Shown: positions 37,065-46,079 of the stretch, piece after piece | Layout of the letters: each line of letters opens with the position of its first letter | Numbering within the stretch: the stretch's first letter is position 1 | NCBI GenBank assembly: GCA_913060505.1 | Contig: CAJXRQ010000007.1 | Span: 1 to 64,000, forward strand | Direction: 5' to 3' | DNA from: an uncultured Desulfovibrio sp. | GTDB taxonomy: Bacteria; Desulfobacterota; Desulfovibrionia; Desulfovibrionales; Desulfovibrionaceae | Length of the DNA: 64,000 bases | Made by a program: the position numbers and the translations under genes | The notes under the pieces: generated by a model | Told to the model about the DNA's origin: nothing | Databases searched by the model: none | Seen by the model: only the letters and a program-made list of their open reading frames with translations

Positions 37065-37346
37065 ATGTGCGCGGCACTCATCGGTGGTATGGACAGGCTG
37101 AAACGGGACTACATTGACGAAGCCAAGCGACATGGCGTGAAACTCAAATGCTTCACGGGCAAGGAGCGCTCCATCGGCAATACCATGGGGAATGTTGATT
37201 TCGTGGTGATGTTCACCAACAAGGTTTCGCACAAGGCGAAGCGGGATATCGTCAAGGCCCTCAAAAGCAAAGAGACGCCCATCTACATGCACCACTCCTG
37301 TGGCGTCAGCACGCTTCGCAAGTGCCTTAACGGCGTCAACGCTTAA
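37065..37346 (+). CDS. DUF2325 domain protein
   Basis: A 93-residue cytoplasmic protein of the DUF2325 family. It begins MCAALIGGMDRLKRDYIDEA, like the family's Rossmann-like start, and ends with SCGVSTLRKCLN, with the conserved HHSCG and two more Cys that may bind metal or heme. AAGGAG lies 7 bases before the ATG. The Fur-box-like site over its promoter suggests iron-dependent expression. Its biochemical role is unknown. Confidence 0.85.
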   Translation: MCAALIGGMDRLKRDYIDEAKRHGVKLKCFTGKERSIGNTMGNVDFVVMFTNKVSHKAKRDIVKALKSKETPIYMHHSCGVSTLRKCLNGVNA

Positions 37347-37378
37347 ACGTCACCGGCTGTTCGGCCCCCCTCCCCGGT

Positions 37379-38323
37379 TCAGGAACGGGGCCAGCTTTCG
37401 ATCAACTTGATAACTCGTCCGGTAAGGGTGTTGAACTCGGGCTTAGTCACTTGATCGTCGGCTTTTACGGCTTCTCCCTTGTGCATAATCCCTTTCGAGA
37501 TCAAGGAAGAAAACAGGCAGACTGGAAGTTTGCTGAGAATCGGGTCTTCCTTGATCTTGCGTGTCAACGTATAACCGTCCATCTGCGGCATCTCAACGTC
37601 CGAAACAACCACATCAAGATATTCAAGTGGGCTCTTGCCTTCCGCCTGGGCTCTTTCCCTGATCTTTTCAAGAAAGTTCCAGGCTTCCTGCCCGTCTCCC
37701 ACCAGTGTGGGTAGAAAATTGGCCTTTTCAAAATTCTGTTGCAAGACGTTGCGGACCGAAGTGGAGTCGTCGGCAACCAAAGCCCGGTACTGCCTGTCCG
37801 CACGAACATCGTCGGCCTGCTCGGTTTCAACTGTTCCGCCAAGTTCGGAAAGCACCAGCTCCAAATCCAGCATGAGAGTAATGTGGTCGCCGATGTCCAC
37901 GGTGCCGGTTATGCAGTTGGTCTCAAAATTTTGGACAAAGGAATTGGGAGACTGCACGTCGCGCCAATTGATTCGGTGAATCATGGTCACGCCGGAAACA
38001 AGAAAACCCGTAACCGCGCTGTTGAACTCAGTCACGATGATGGGTTCGTTCTCTTCCCTTTCCCTGTCCATTTCCAGCCAGACGCTCAAATCCACGACCG
38101 GCAAAATCAGGTCACGCAAAGGAATGGTTCCCAAAAAACTCGAATGTTCAGCCGCTTCGGACCCGTCCAGCCCTTCAGGGGCTTCCACCACCTCAAGCAC
38201 TTTTGCCACGTTGACGCCGAAATAGTGGGTCTCTACTTTTCCGTCAACCTGTTCTCGGATAAAGAACTCAATGATTTCAAGCTCATTGGTCCCTGTTTCC
38301 AAAAGAATATCCTGCTTGCTCAT
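37379..38323 (-). CDS. CheV-type chemotaxis coupling protein
   Basis: A 314-residue fusion of a CheW-like coupling domain (about 10-160, with YFGVNVAKVLEVVE, GTIPLRDLILPVVDL) and a response-regulator receiver domain (about 180-310). The receiver shows ALVADDSTSVRN, the phosphoacceptor in VVVSDVEMPQMDGYTL, and the conserved Thr/Lys region LFSSLIS and VTKPEF. CheV proteins couple receptors to CheA and tune the response by phosphorylation. The ATG at 38323 has AAGGAG 7 bases upstream; the longer frame adds 12 residues without such a site. It stands alone, so its CheA partner lies elsewhere. Confidence 0.93.
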   Translation of the reverse strand: MSKQDILLETGTNELEIIEFFIREQVDGKVETHYFGVNVAKVLEVVEAPEGLDGSEAAEHSSFLGTIPLRDLILPVVDLSVWLEMDREREENEPIIVTEFNSAVTGFLVSGVTMIHRINWRDVQSPNSFVQNFETNCITGTVDIGDHITLMLDLELVLSELGGTVETEQADDVRADRQYRALVADDSTSVRNVLQQNFEKANFLPTLVGDGQEAWNFLEKIRERAQAEGKSPLEYLDVVVSDVEMPQMDGYTLTRKIKEDPILSKLPVCLFSSLISKGIMHKGEAVKADDQVTKPEFNTLTGRVIKLIESWPRS

Positions 38324-38423
38324 GGAGTGCTCCTTCGGGTCAAAAGACAGTTTATGCACCTTTGTACCTGATTACCGATCAGGATTGTATTAGTTATTTC
38401 AATCAGCACAAATTCATAACAAC

Positions 38424-38456
38424 ACAGACCGGCGGAACACTTGTCCACCGGTCTGT
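38424..38456. terminator. Inverted repeat between cheV-like and neuB-like genes
   Basis: Arms ACAGACCGG-GG and CC-CCGGTCTGT surround a 9-base loop, 26 bp past the NeuB stop. T runs are short on both sides, so it may terminate weakly or stabilise the NeuB transcript end. Confidence 0.6.
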
Positions 38457-38481
38457 CAATCATTCTTGCGAAAAGCGAAGA

Positions 38482-39573
38482 TCAGGATGTCGCCGCGTCC
38501 ACACAATCATTCTTCGCTGCAACAAGATAATCCCATTGCACGGGTTCCTCATGCTGCACGGCACGATTCAATGTCGCTCCGACAACCTCACTCCAATGCA
38601 CAGGTGTCACGCCAACACGCGGACATCTTGTGGTCAGGTCCGACTCCTTGAGCACATGACCGGCCGGAAGATCCCGTGAAAATACAATGCATTTGCGCAA
38701 TTTCTTTGCGGCAGCCTGCTCCTCGGGGAAAACCTTCTTGCCGCAGACCTGCATGGATCGTTCGACCTCGCGGATCATGGTGACCATGTCCCGAAGCTGT
38801 TCAGGCTCCAATGAAGCCTGATGGTCGGTTCCCTTCATGGTTTTATCCATGGTAAAATGGCGCTCCACGACGCACGCCTTGAACGCTACCGAGGCCACGC
38901 TTGGAGCAAGGCCGCGTTCATGTCCGGAATAGCCCACCGGAAGGGCATACCGTTCCCGAAGACTTTCTATGACCGGAAGGCCGATCTGCTCCTCCGGGCA
39001 AGGATAGGTAGAGTTGCAATGCAACAGAATGAGGTCGTCATGCACAGCGCGAATGGTCTCCACGGCCGCGTCGATCTCTTCCAGCGAGCTCATGCCTGTT
39101 GACAATATGATGGGAATTTTGGCCAAGGCATATTTGCGCACCAACGGCAGGTTCACCAACTCGGCCGAACTAATCTTCAAAAGCTCTACGTCCAGGCTGA
39201 GAATCTGTTCGAGGCTTGGCTCATCCCACGCGGAGGCAAAAAAGACGAGTCCAAGGGATTCGGCGTACGCCTTGAGCCCGGCGATCGCGTCAATATCCAA
39301 CTCAAGGGCGTCTCGGTGTTCGCCGTAGGTTGGGCCAAAACTGTTGCAGCCCGTGTAAGGCGCCGCCTGGCCTTCCTTGGTAAGCAGGGCTTCGGTGCAC
39401 CGTTTCTGGAACTTCACCCCCTGAGCACCGGCTTCGGCGACCCGGTCAATCATCGTACGGGCCCGTTCAACGTCGCCCTGATGGTTGTTGCCGATTTCGG
39501 CCACCACAAAGCAAGATCGATTCTTTCCGATTTCCACCCCGGAACGCAGCGTGATATGCGTTTTTTCTTTCAT
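38482..39573 (-). CDS. NeuB-family nonulosonic acid synthase with SAF domain
   Basis: A 363-residue enzyme joining phosphoenolpyruvate to a hexosamine derivative to form a sialic-acid-like nonulosonic acid. The N-terminal TIM barrel carries FVVAEIGNNHQGDVERA, GVKFQKRC, ELLKISSAELVNLPLV, ILSTGMSSLEEI, LLHCNSTYPCP, GYSGHERG and VERHFTMDKTMKGTDHQASLE. The C-terminal ~60 residues are the SAF antifreeze-like domain (FSRDLPAGHVLKESDLTTRCP). Neuraminate, legionaminate and pseudaminate synthases cannot be told apart here. The ATG at 39573 follows the regulator's stop by 2 bp (TGATTATG), so both form an operon. No CMP-transferase (NeuA) gene is present in the window. Confidence 0.9.
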   Translation of the reverse strand: MKEKTHITLRSGVEIGKNRSCFVVAEIGNNHQGDVERARTMIDRVAEAGAQGVKFQKRCTEALLTKEGQAAPYTGCNSFGPTYGEHRDALELDIDAIAGLKAYAESLGLVFFASAWDEPSLEQILSLDVELLKISSAELVNLPLVRKYALAKIPIILSTGMSSLEEIDAAVETIRAVHDDLILLHCNSTYPCPEEQIGLPVIESLRERYALPVGYSGHERGLAPSVASVAFKACVVERHFTMDKTMKGTDHQASLEPEQLRDMVTMIREVERSMQVCGKKVFPEEQAAAKKLRKCIVFSRDLPAGHVLKESDLTTRCPRVGVTPVHWSEVVGATLNRAVQHEEPVQWDYLVAAKNDCVDAATS

Positions 39574-39575
39574 AA

Positions 39576-40235
39576 TCAAAATCTCACAATCTCGAATCCC
39601 CGATGTTTTGCAACAGGTTCGAGCTGTTCGTAGATTTCGTCCTGCCTGCCGAATGACGTAATGACGACAGCATCGCAGTCCACCTGGTCCAGCAAATGAG
39701 GAGCCGAAACTACATGTCCCAAAAACATGGTTCCCTGTTTGTCCTTGTCGTTGTCCATGACAAGAACAACATGAAAAGACGATTCCTTGAGCGCGGAAAG
39801 CACGACCTCGCAGGTTTCGGAAGCGCCGAAAAGCGCCAGTCGGGATAACCCCCGCTGTTCCAATTCCCTGAGGCGATCGAGCACGAAATCCTTGATGGAC
39901 GTATACAGGCAGATTGTCTCCGAAGAATAATCCGAAAACATCTTGCGCCGCTGACGTTCACCTTCAGCCGTCAATTCATAATGATAGCTTTTGCCGTTCA
40001 CCGGCAAAAATTTCACCAGACCGTCCGCCTGAAGCTGTTTCAGGTACTGGTTGATCATTGCGCCAGAAAGGTTCAACCGTTTTCCCAGTTCAAATTGGGA
40101 AATGCCGGAATCCCGCGCCAGCGAATCCAAAATAGCCAACACTCGAGTGTATTTACTCGGTTTGAGATAGACCCCTTCGGAAATCAACCGCTGGATGACC
40201 CTGTTGCTTGTATGATCCATTTGTGTATTTAACAT
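39576..40235 (-). CDS. Winged-helix regulator with Rossmann-like nucleotide/sugar domain
   Basis: A 219-residue protein. Residues about 20-85 form a winged helix (YTRVLAILDSLARDSGISQFELGKRLNLSGAMINQYLKQL, then ADGLVKFL and YELTAEGERQRR). The second half is Rossmann-like (SRLALFGASETCEVVLSAL, then VVLVMDNDKDKQGTMFLGHVV and DAVVITSFG). It is probably a DNA-binding sensor of a nucleotide-sugar or NAD-like ligand. Directly upstream of the NeuB gene, so it may control nonulosonate synthesis; this is inference. The ATG at 40220 is an alternative start, without a strong ribosome site for either. Confidence 0.8.
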   Translation of the reverse strand: MLNTQMDHTSNRVIQRLISEGVYLKPSKYTRVLAILDSLARDSGISQFELGKRLNLSGAMINQYLKQLQADGLVKFLPVNGKSYHYELTAEGERQRRKMFSDYSSETICLYTSIKDFVLDRLRELEQRGLSRLALFGASETCEVVLSALKESSFHVVLVMDNDKDKQGTMFLGHVVSAPHLLDQVDCDAVVITSFGRQDEIYEQLEPVAKHRGFEIVRF

Positions 40236-40573
40236 TCACTTGGTCAATGATTTATCGAGGCATCCAAGGATGCTGCCCACAGTGATACTTACAGTAGACG
40301 TGCCCACAATCCCTGTCAAACTCTTGGTTCATTCAGGATTCTCCGCTTATTCATGAAAAGAAGGTGCCCTGCACCGGACAAACGAAAAATCTTTTGTCCA
40401 TTGAACAATCGGCCTCTTAAAGAATTTTCTTTAGGACCACGAACAAAAATACCGCAACTACCGGGATACAATAATCGTTCCTGAAATTTTTTCCCGGTAT
40501 GAAGCACAAAAAAAAGCGCCCGGTGTCCCAAAAAGGAACCAGACGCCTTGTTGAACTGCCATGGGCAACAAAA
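40236..40573. other. Intergenic region, no gene seen
   Basis: The 338 bp hold the upstream region of the winged-helix gene and the 3' trailer of the acyl-CoA ligase gene. I see no coding frame, tRNA or repeat. The only clear element is the terminator at its right end (40508-40547). Confidence 0.6.
40508..40547 (-). terminator. Terminator of the acyl-CoA ligase gene
   Basis: On the minus strand GCGTCTGGTTCC pairs with GGGACACCGGGCGC and is followed by TTTTTTTT. It lies 27 bp past the ligase stop. Confidence 0.8.
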
Positions 40574-42280
40574 TCATTTTTTCTTTTTACGCTGGCGCCG
40601 CTTCTCAGCCTTCTCTACTTCCTCATCCCGCAAGGCGCGACGCAAAACCTTGCCCACCATGGTTTTGGGCAGGTCTTTGCGAAATTCCACCTTGCGCGGG
40701 ACTTTGTAATTGGCAAGTTTTTCCCGACAGTAGCCGATGACATCCGAGCGGGACAATTCCCGCCCGTCCTCAAGCACGATATAGGCCTTGACGATTTCAC
40801 CACGCCCCTCATGAGGAATACCAACGGAAACGGCTTCTTTCACATCAGGGTGGGCGTGAAGCACCTCATCGATTTCACGGGGATAAATGTTGTAGCCGCC
40901 GGAAATGATCAGATCCTTTTTCCGGTCCACAATAAAAAAATAACCGTCTTCGTCCATGCAGGCGATATCACCGGTATAGAGCCAGCCGTTACGCAGCACA
41001 TCTGCCGTGGCGTCAGGCCGATTGTAATAGCCTTTCATGACCTGAGGACCACGAATGACCAGCTCTCCCATCTTTCCGGCAGGAAGAGCCTCCCCCCCCA
41101 CAACCATATCCACGACTTTGGCGTCCGTATCCGGAAAAGGCAGGCCTATGGAACCGAATTTGCGTTTGCCGCGTATGGGATTCAGATGGGTTACGGGAGA
41201 AGCTTCTGTCAGCCCGAAGCCTTCCAACAGGGTCGCACCGGTCACCGATTTGAATTTCTCGATGTATTCCAACGGCATGGGTGCAGAACCGGACACACAG
41301 TAGTTGATGGAATTCAGGTCGAATTTTTCAAGGTTCTTCTGCTGCAACAGGGAAATGTATACCGAAGGCGCACCGGGAAAGACAGTCGGCTTGTGCTTGT
41401 GGATTCCCTTGAGCACGTCCTGCGGCACGTAGCGCGGAAACGGTATCAGCGTTGAGCCGATGGAGGTCGGCCAGTTCACACAGGTTGTCAGCCCGTATAT
41501 ATGAAAATAGGGCAACACACCCAAAAATGTCTGGGGGTCACGCTCCATTTCGTGGAGCATGGCCTTGCATTGCTGCACGTTGGCCGCAAGGTTGAAATGC
41601 GTCAGCATACATCCCTTGGCAACGCCTGTGGTCCCTCCCGTGTATTGCAGAAGGGCCAGATCATCGGGAGAAAGGGATTCGCACGTGTACGTATCGCTCC
41701 CCTTCATCAGCGGCTTGAAGGGTAATATGGTCTTGCCGTCAAAAGGAATGGCGGAACGACTGCCTTCGCGCCACGTTTTCAGGCGGTAAAGAAGGTTCAG
41801 AGGGAACGCCAGCCCGTCCGCAATGGAGGTGAAAAAATATTTTTCAACGGGGAGATCGGCACGCAGCTTTTCCAACCGTGGCCACAGCAGATCAATGGCG
41901 ATGACAAATCGTGCTTCACAGTCGTTGAAGTGATGGAGAATCTCTGTTTCCATATACAGGGGATTTGTCCAGACCACCACGGCTCCGGCCCGCAGGCACC
42001 CCCAATAGGCAATCAGCCCTTGGGGCGTGTTGGGCAACATGAGCGCGACCCGATCCCCCTTGCGCAGACCGGCCTTTTTGAGATTGGCCGCAAACACCTC
42101 GGTCAGGTGCTTGAGCTTGGCATAATTGACCGACCAATTCTGAAAAATCACGGCCTTCCGCTTGGGCCATTTCTTGGCAGCACGGTCCAGAAAGCGGTGC
42201 ATGGGCACACGCTCATAATCAATGGATGTGCTGACCTCGGAATCGTAAGACTTCAACCAAGGGCGATCAAGATTCTCCAT
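40574..42280 (-). CDS. fadD: Long-chain fatty-acid--CoA ligase (AMP-forming)
   Basis: A 568-residue adenylate-forming enzyme that activates fatty acids to acyl-CoA. The ATP-binding block LLQYTGGTTGVAKGCMLTH, the adenylate motifs SGSAPMPLEY, GFGLTEASPVTH, WLYTGDIACMDEDGYFFIVDRKKDLIISGGYNIYPREIDE and the final KTMVGKVLRRALRDEE (catalytic Lys) are all present. The final RRQRKKKK tail is basic. Length matches the family. Ribosome site AGGAATGAGGA before the ATG at 42280. Monocistronic, with its own terminator. The chain length it prefers is not readable. Confidence 0.93.
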   Translation of the reverse strand: MENLDRPWLKSYDSEVSTSIDYERVPMHRFLDRAAKKWPKRKAVIFQNWSVNYAKLKHLTEVFAANLKKAGLRKGDRVALMLPNTPQGLIAYWGCLRAGAVVVWTNPLYMETEILHHFNDCEARFVIAIDLLWPRLEKLRADLPVEKYFFTSIADGLAFPLNLLYRLKTWREGSRSAIPFDGKTILPFKPLMKGSDTYTCESLSPDDLALLQYTGGTTGVAKGCMLTHFNLAANVQQCKAMLHEMERDPQTFLGVLPYFHIYGLTTCVNWPTSIGSTLIPFPRYVPQDVLKGIHKHKPTVFPGAPSVYISLLQQKNLEKFDLNSINYCVSGSAPMPLEYIEKFKSVTGATLLEGFGLTEASPVTHLNPIRGKRKFGSIGLPFPDTDAKVVDMVVGGEALPAGKMGELVIRGPQVMKGYYNRPDATADVLRNGWLYTGDIACMDEDGYFFIVDRKKDLIISGGYNIYPREIDEVLHAHPDVKEAVSVGIPHEGRGEIVKAYIVLEDGRELSRSDVIGYCREKLANYKVPRKVEFRKDLPKTMVGKVLRRALRDEEVEKAEKRRQRKKKK

Positions 42281-42492
42281 TCCTCATTCCTTGCATGATT
42301 TGGATCGCGAAACGCGATCCCGCGCACGGTATATTACACACGACCAGGGGTCAATATCTCCAGAAATCCCGGTCTACATCTGTTTACTGGCTTTATTCAG
42401 CAATCTTCGAACAATGCAATCCATTGGCAGGCGGCAAAGGGTCAAAGCGGGCATATGCAAAAGGATATTCTTTCCCGTTCGTGCTCTCACAA

Positions 42493-42520
42493 CAAAAAAA
42501 GGACCGCCAAAGGCGGTCCT
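42493..42520 (-). terminator. Terminator of the cyclophilin gene
   Basis: The arms AGGACCGCC and GGCGGTCCT with a 3-base loop are followed on the minus strand by TTTTTTT, 24 bp past the ppi stop. Confidence 0.9.
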
Positions 42521-42543
42521 GAATACCTGTGAATAACGCCAGG

Positions 42544-43035
42544 CTAGATAACGGTAGCCTTGGTGATAAGGATCGGTTCAACGGGGACATTTTCATGGAA
42601 ACCTGCATTGGCGGTTTCCACGGCCTTGATTTTATCCACCACCTCAAAACCCTCGGTGACCTTGCCGAATACAGCATAGCCCCAACCCTGGGAAGTCTCG
42701 GAGGAGAAATTAAGGAAGGCATTGTCCTGAACATTGATAAAGAACTGCGCGGTAGCGGAGTGCGGGTCCATAGTCCGAGCCATGGCAACGGTGTACTTGT
42801 CGTTCTTGAGTCCGTTGTTGGCCTCGTTCTCAATGGGTTCACGGGTGGGTTTCTGGCTCATGTCGCTTTCCATGCCGCCGCCCTGAATCATGAATCCATT
42901 GATGACCCGGTGAAAAATAGTGCCATCATAAAAACCGTCTTCAACATATTGCAGGAAGTTGGCTGCGGATTTGGGAGCCTTTTCCTCGTCCAGTTCCAGG
43001 ACGATTTCGCCCATGCTGGTTTCAAGCTTGATCAT
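42544..43035 (-). CDS. ppiB: Cyclophilin-type peptidyl-prolyl cis-trans isomerase
   Basis: A 163-residue cytosolic cyclophilin (no signal peptide). It shows the family order: [42 protein letters not shown] (with the catalytic Arg in FHRV), [21 protein letters not shown] (substrate Gln in AQFFI), and [18 protein letters not shown]. It assists protein folding by isomerising proline bonds. GGAGA lies 7 bases before the ATG. It has its own terminator and stands between the acyl-CoA ligase and the dsrN-like gene on the same strand. Confidence 0.96.
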   Translation of the reverse strand: MIKLETSMGEIVLELDEEKAPKSAANFLQYVEDGFYDGTIFHRVINGFMIQGGGMESDMSQKPTREPIENEANNGLKNDKYTVAMARTMDPHSATAQFFINVQDNAFLNFSSETSQGWGYAVFGKVTEGFEVVDKIKAVETANAGFHENVPVEPILITKATVI

Positions 43036-43129
43036 GTGATTCTCCTTATGCGTGTATTTGCCTCAACAGAACTTCAAGCCTCTATCAGACGTTGCTTCGT
43101 GTGGCAACAAGAGCACCGGCCGCCAAAGA

Positions 43130-44524
43130 TCAACGAGCCTTGTACTCTTGCGCAGTCCGCACAAAAGCAGGAGCCCACCACGGAGCGGCAAAGGCGTGAA
43201 TATGGTTGTATCCGGCAAACGTGTTCCTGAAGACCAACCCGTCACGGCCTTCATGCATGCCCTTGCCGCGCTCCATACGCATGGCGAATTCGAGAGAAGC
43301 ACCTTCATCGCCCGCAACACAGCGGGAATAGTGAAACTCATGGCCGCGTAACGTCTTGCCGAGAGGATGAAACGGGTTGGGAAGGTCGGCTGTCGCGATC
43401 GTATAGCCCAAGCCTTGTGGACGCCGGCAAAACGTCGTTACCACAGGGAATACCCCTGCCATGGGATACATGTCCCCTTCGAATTCCAGCTCCCGGCAGA
43501 GATACATGAATCCGCCGCATTCCGCATAGACAGGCATGCCGGAACGGCAGAGTGCGGCAACATGTTCACGTCGGCCTGCATTTGCAGCCAATTGCGGCGC
43601 CAGCGTTTCCGGGAAACCACCGCCCAGATACAGCCCGTCAATTTCAGGCCACGGCTTGTCATCCATGAGACTCAATCGGACCAGCTCGGCTCCGGCCTGT
43701 TCAAGAGCTTCAAGGTTTTCCCGATAATAGAACCACAAGGCCTGATCATGAACATACCCGATGCGGACGGTCTTGTCCTGCGCGGGTTCGGCCCAGACCG
43801 GTGCGGCAGCCTGCATTCCAGGAGCCTGCCCGGCCACGGCAAAAATCTTCTCTACATCAAGCCACTCTTCGGCCATATCCGCCACTGCGTCGAGAGCGTG
43901 CGCCTGCCCGTCATACTGGCCAGCTTCATATTCCTGATCCGAAACCAGCCCCATATGCCGTTCGGGAATCGGATTGGCCAAAAGCTTGGGCAACATGCCC
44001 AATACCGGCACATCCGTATGCGCTTCGATACTGCGACGAAGGATACTCCGATGCCGTTCACCTGCGGTTCTGTTGCAAATGACACCGGCCAGATGAAGCC
44101 CCGGCTCAAAGGAAACACACCCCTGCACAATGGCGGCAATGGTTCGGGTCATCTTGGTGCAGTCCACGGCCAGAACAACAGGCGCGCCCAGTTGGCGGGC
44201 CAATTCGGAAGTGGAACAGGTTCCAGCCTCGTCCATGCCGTCGAAGAGGCCCCGATTCCCTTCCACGAGGCTTATCCGGGCATCCCCGGCACGATGCTGA
44301 AAAAGGGAACGGATGCGGTCCGCATCCAGAAAGAAAGGATCAAGATTTGTGCAACTGCGCCCTGCGGCAAGGCTTAACCAGTTGGCGTCTATGTAATCCG
44401 GTCCCTTCTTGAATGGCTGGACCGTAAGGCCACGCCGTGCCCATGCTCTGGCAAGCCCCAGCGAAACAATGGTCTTGCCGGTGCCGCCGGAAAGCCCGGC
44501 AACCACAATTCGGGAAAATTTCGA
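43130..44524 (-). CDS. dsrN: DsrN-like siroheme amidase (CbiA/CobB family)
   Basis: A 464-residue ATP- and glutamine-dependent amidase. The N-terminal dethiobiotin-synthetase-like domain has GLSGGTGKTIVSLGLARA (P-loop), KKGPDYIDANWL and EGNRGLFDG. The C-terminal class I glutamine amidotransferase domain has PVYAECGGFMYL (catalytic Cys) and GHEFHYSR (His). The family is annotated as cobyrinate a,c-diamide synthase, but next to dsrABD its homologue DsrN amidates siroheme for sulfite reductase. The GTG at 44524 is chosen: AGGAG lies upstream, while the in-frame ATG at 44566 falls inside a terminator hairpin. It follows dsrD by 80 bp and would depend on read-through or on its own promoter. Confidence 0.9.
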   Translation of the reverse strand, partial: SKFSRIVVAGLSGGTGKTIVSLGLARAWARRGLTVQPFKKGPDYIDANWLSLAAGRSCTNLDPFFLDADRIRSLFQHRAGDARISLVEGNRGLFDGMDEAGTCSTSELARQLGAPVVLAVDCTKMTRTIAAIVQGCVSFEPGLHLAGVICNRTAGERHRSILRRSIEAHTDVPVLGMLPKLLANPIPERHMGLVSDQEYEAGQYDGQAHALDAVADMAEEWLDVEKIFAVAGQAPGMQAAAPVWAEPAQDKTVRIGYVHDQALWFYYRENLEALEQAGAELVRLSLMDDKPWPEIDGLYLGGGFPETLAPQLAANAGRREHVAALCRSGMPVYAECGGFMYLCRELEFEGDMYPMAGVFPVVTTFCRRPQGLGYTIATADLPNPFHPLGKTLRGHEFHYSRCVAGDEGASLEFAMRMERGKGMHEGRDGLVFRNTFAGYNHIHAFAAPWWAPAFVRTAQEYKAR

Positions 44525-44548
44525 CACAGCGCGCCCACTCCTGAATAA

Positions 44549-44580
44549 GAAAAGCCTTGCCCACAAAGCGGGACAAGGCT
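44549..44580 (-). terminator. Terminator between dsrD and dsrN
   Basis: AGCCTTG-CC pairs with GG-CAAGGCT on the minus strand, followed by TTTCTT. It lies 27 bp past the dsrD stop, so dsrABD are largely separated from dsrN. Confidence 0.75.
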
Positions 44581-44606
44581 CTTGACGTCATGCGTCGGAC
44601 AAAATG

Positions 44607-44852
44607 CTATTCGCCCTCTGCAGCAGCCTGCTTGCCGGCACCGGCCAGGCCGTACATGGTCGTGCTTCCGGAAGACCAGAACACGATTTTTTCTTCGTTG
44701 ACCAGAGCGGTCAGGATTTTTTTCACTTCGCGGGCCTTCGCTTCCGGGAAAAGCTTGGTGAAGTCGTTGAAGTAGAATTTGGACTTGGATTTGGATTTGC
44801 TTTCGCAAAAATCCAAAATAGTTTTTTTTGCTTCTTCTACATCGAGAGGCAT
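44607..44852 (-). CDS. dsrD: DsrD, activator of dissimilatory sulfite reductase
   Basis: An 81-residue winged-helix-like protein. The ATG at 44852 is chosen because AAGGAG sits 7 bases before it; the longer frame adds a 12-residue unconserved start. The core VEEAKKTILDFCESKSKSKSKFY carries an SKSKSKSK run, followed by FNDFTKLFPEAKAREVKKILTALVNE and WSSGSTTMYGLAGAGKQAA, all diagnostic. DsrD is known to bind DsrAB and stimulate sulfite reduction. Encoded 66 bp after dsrB, as in other sulfate reducers. The Ala-rich tail is typical. Confidence 0.97.
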   Translation of the reverse strand: MPLDVEEAKKTILDFCESKSKSKSKFYFNDFTKLFPEAKAREVKKILTALVNEEKIVFWSSGSTTMYGLAGAGKQAAAEGE

Positions 44853-44918
44853 ATCTGACTCCTTCTCGTTGAAAATGGGGTGCGGCACAAGCGCCGCACC
44901 CCAGAGTTTACTAGGCTT

Positions 44919-46064
44919 CTACCACTTGAACTGAGTGGTCTGACGCCAGGTGTAGTAGGCAGGATCGCGGAAGTCGTCGATCAGGTGTTCGGTGAACTCG
45001 AGATCGCATACTTCAAAGAAGCGTTCCCAACCAATGCGGGTAGCCCAGTCGCCCAGACGTTCGTACTTGTTGGCGCCTTCAGAGTACGCATTCAGGATGC
45101 GGGTGATGACATCAGTCATCTCGGGCCAACGGGGCGGGTTGTTCGGGATGAACGGAACCACGACCTTGGAGAAAGCGGGCTTGGACATACGGTTGGAGAC
45201 CTTACCACCGACCATCAGGGCGATACCGTCACCTTCCTTGTCTGCCAAGGGCAGAGAAGGACACATGGTGTAGCAGTTACCGCAGAACATGCAGCGTTCT
45301 TCCTTAATGGCAACGGTCTTGTAGGTCTCGCCATCGACTTCGACCTTGGACGGGCGAACTGCGCCGGTGGGGCATGCAGCCACGGCCAGCGGGATTTCAC
45401 ACAGGTTGTCCAGGTACTTGTGGTCGATGATGGGCGGCTTACGGTGAATACCCAGGATAGCGATGTCGGAGCAGTGAACCGCGCCGCACATGTTCAGGCA
45501 GCAAGCCATGGAGATGCGCACCGGAGCGGGCAGCTTCATGTCGGTGAACTGGTCAAACACGGCGTCCATGGTAGCCTTAACGGTACCGGAAGCGTCGGTT
45601 GCCGGAGTGTGGCAGTGCACCCAACCCTGAGTGTGGACGATGTTGGTAACACCGGCACCAGTACCACCGACCGGGAACTTCAGGGAACCGGCGGGGAACT
45701 TCTGGGAGTTGAGGAACTTCTTCAGGTCTTTGGCTTTGCCCTCGTCCTCGAGCATGAACTCGATGTTGTTACGAGTGGTGAAGCGCAGGTAGCCGTCACA
45801 CCATTCGTCTGCGATGTCGCAGATTTCACGGATGTGCGAAACGGTCATCAGGCGTGCGGTACCGCAACGGACGGTGTACACGGCGTCGCCGGACTCGGCA
45901 ACATGCTTGAGAATGCCGGGCTCCAGGATTTCGTGATAAAGCCATTTGCCGAAGTTCTTTTTGATAACCGGCTGGAGGAACTCAGTGAAATGCTGAGGCC
46001 CGATGTCCGTGATCCGGTTTTCCATCGGTTTTTCGGGATTGTATCCAGAAGAAATAAAAGCCAT
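44919..46064 (-). CDS. dsrB: Dissimilatory sulfite reductase beta subunit
   Basis: A 381-residue subunit of the cytoplasmic siroheme enzyme that reduces sulfite. The siroheme/[4Fe-4S] site shows [17 protein letters not shown] and then [12 protein letters not shown] (C-x3-C). The ferredoxin-like insert has CPTGAV and [18 protein letters not shown] for two [4Fe-4S] clusters. DsrB carries the catalytic siroheme in the family, while DsrA's is structural. The ATG at 46064 has AGGGGG upstream. It lies 15 bp after dsrA and is followed by dsrD. Confidence 0.98.
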   Translation of the reverse strand: MAFISSGYNPEKPMENRITDIGPQHFTEFLQPVIKKNFGKWLYHEILEPGILKHVAESGDAVYTVRCGTARLMTVSHIREICDIADEWCDGYLRFTTRNNIEFMLEDEGKAKDLKKFLNSQKFPAGSLKFPVGGTGAGVTNIVHTQGWVHCHTPATDASGTVKATMDAVFDQFTDMKLPAPVRISMACCLNMCGAVHCSDIAILGIHRKPPIIDHKYLDNLCEIPLAVAACPTGAVRPSKVEVDGETYKTVAIKEERCMFCGNCYTMCPSLPLADKEGDGIALMVGGKVSNRMSKPAFSKVVVPFIPNNPPRWPEMTDVITRILNAYSEGANKYERLGDWATRIGWERFFEVCDLEFTEHLIDDFRDPAYYTWRQTTQFKW

Positions 46065-46079
46065 ATCAGTTTCCCCCTT

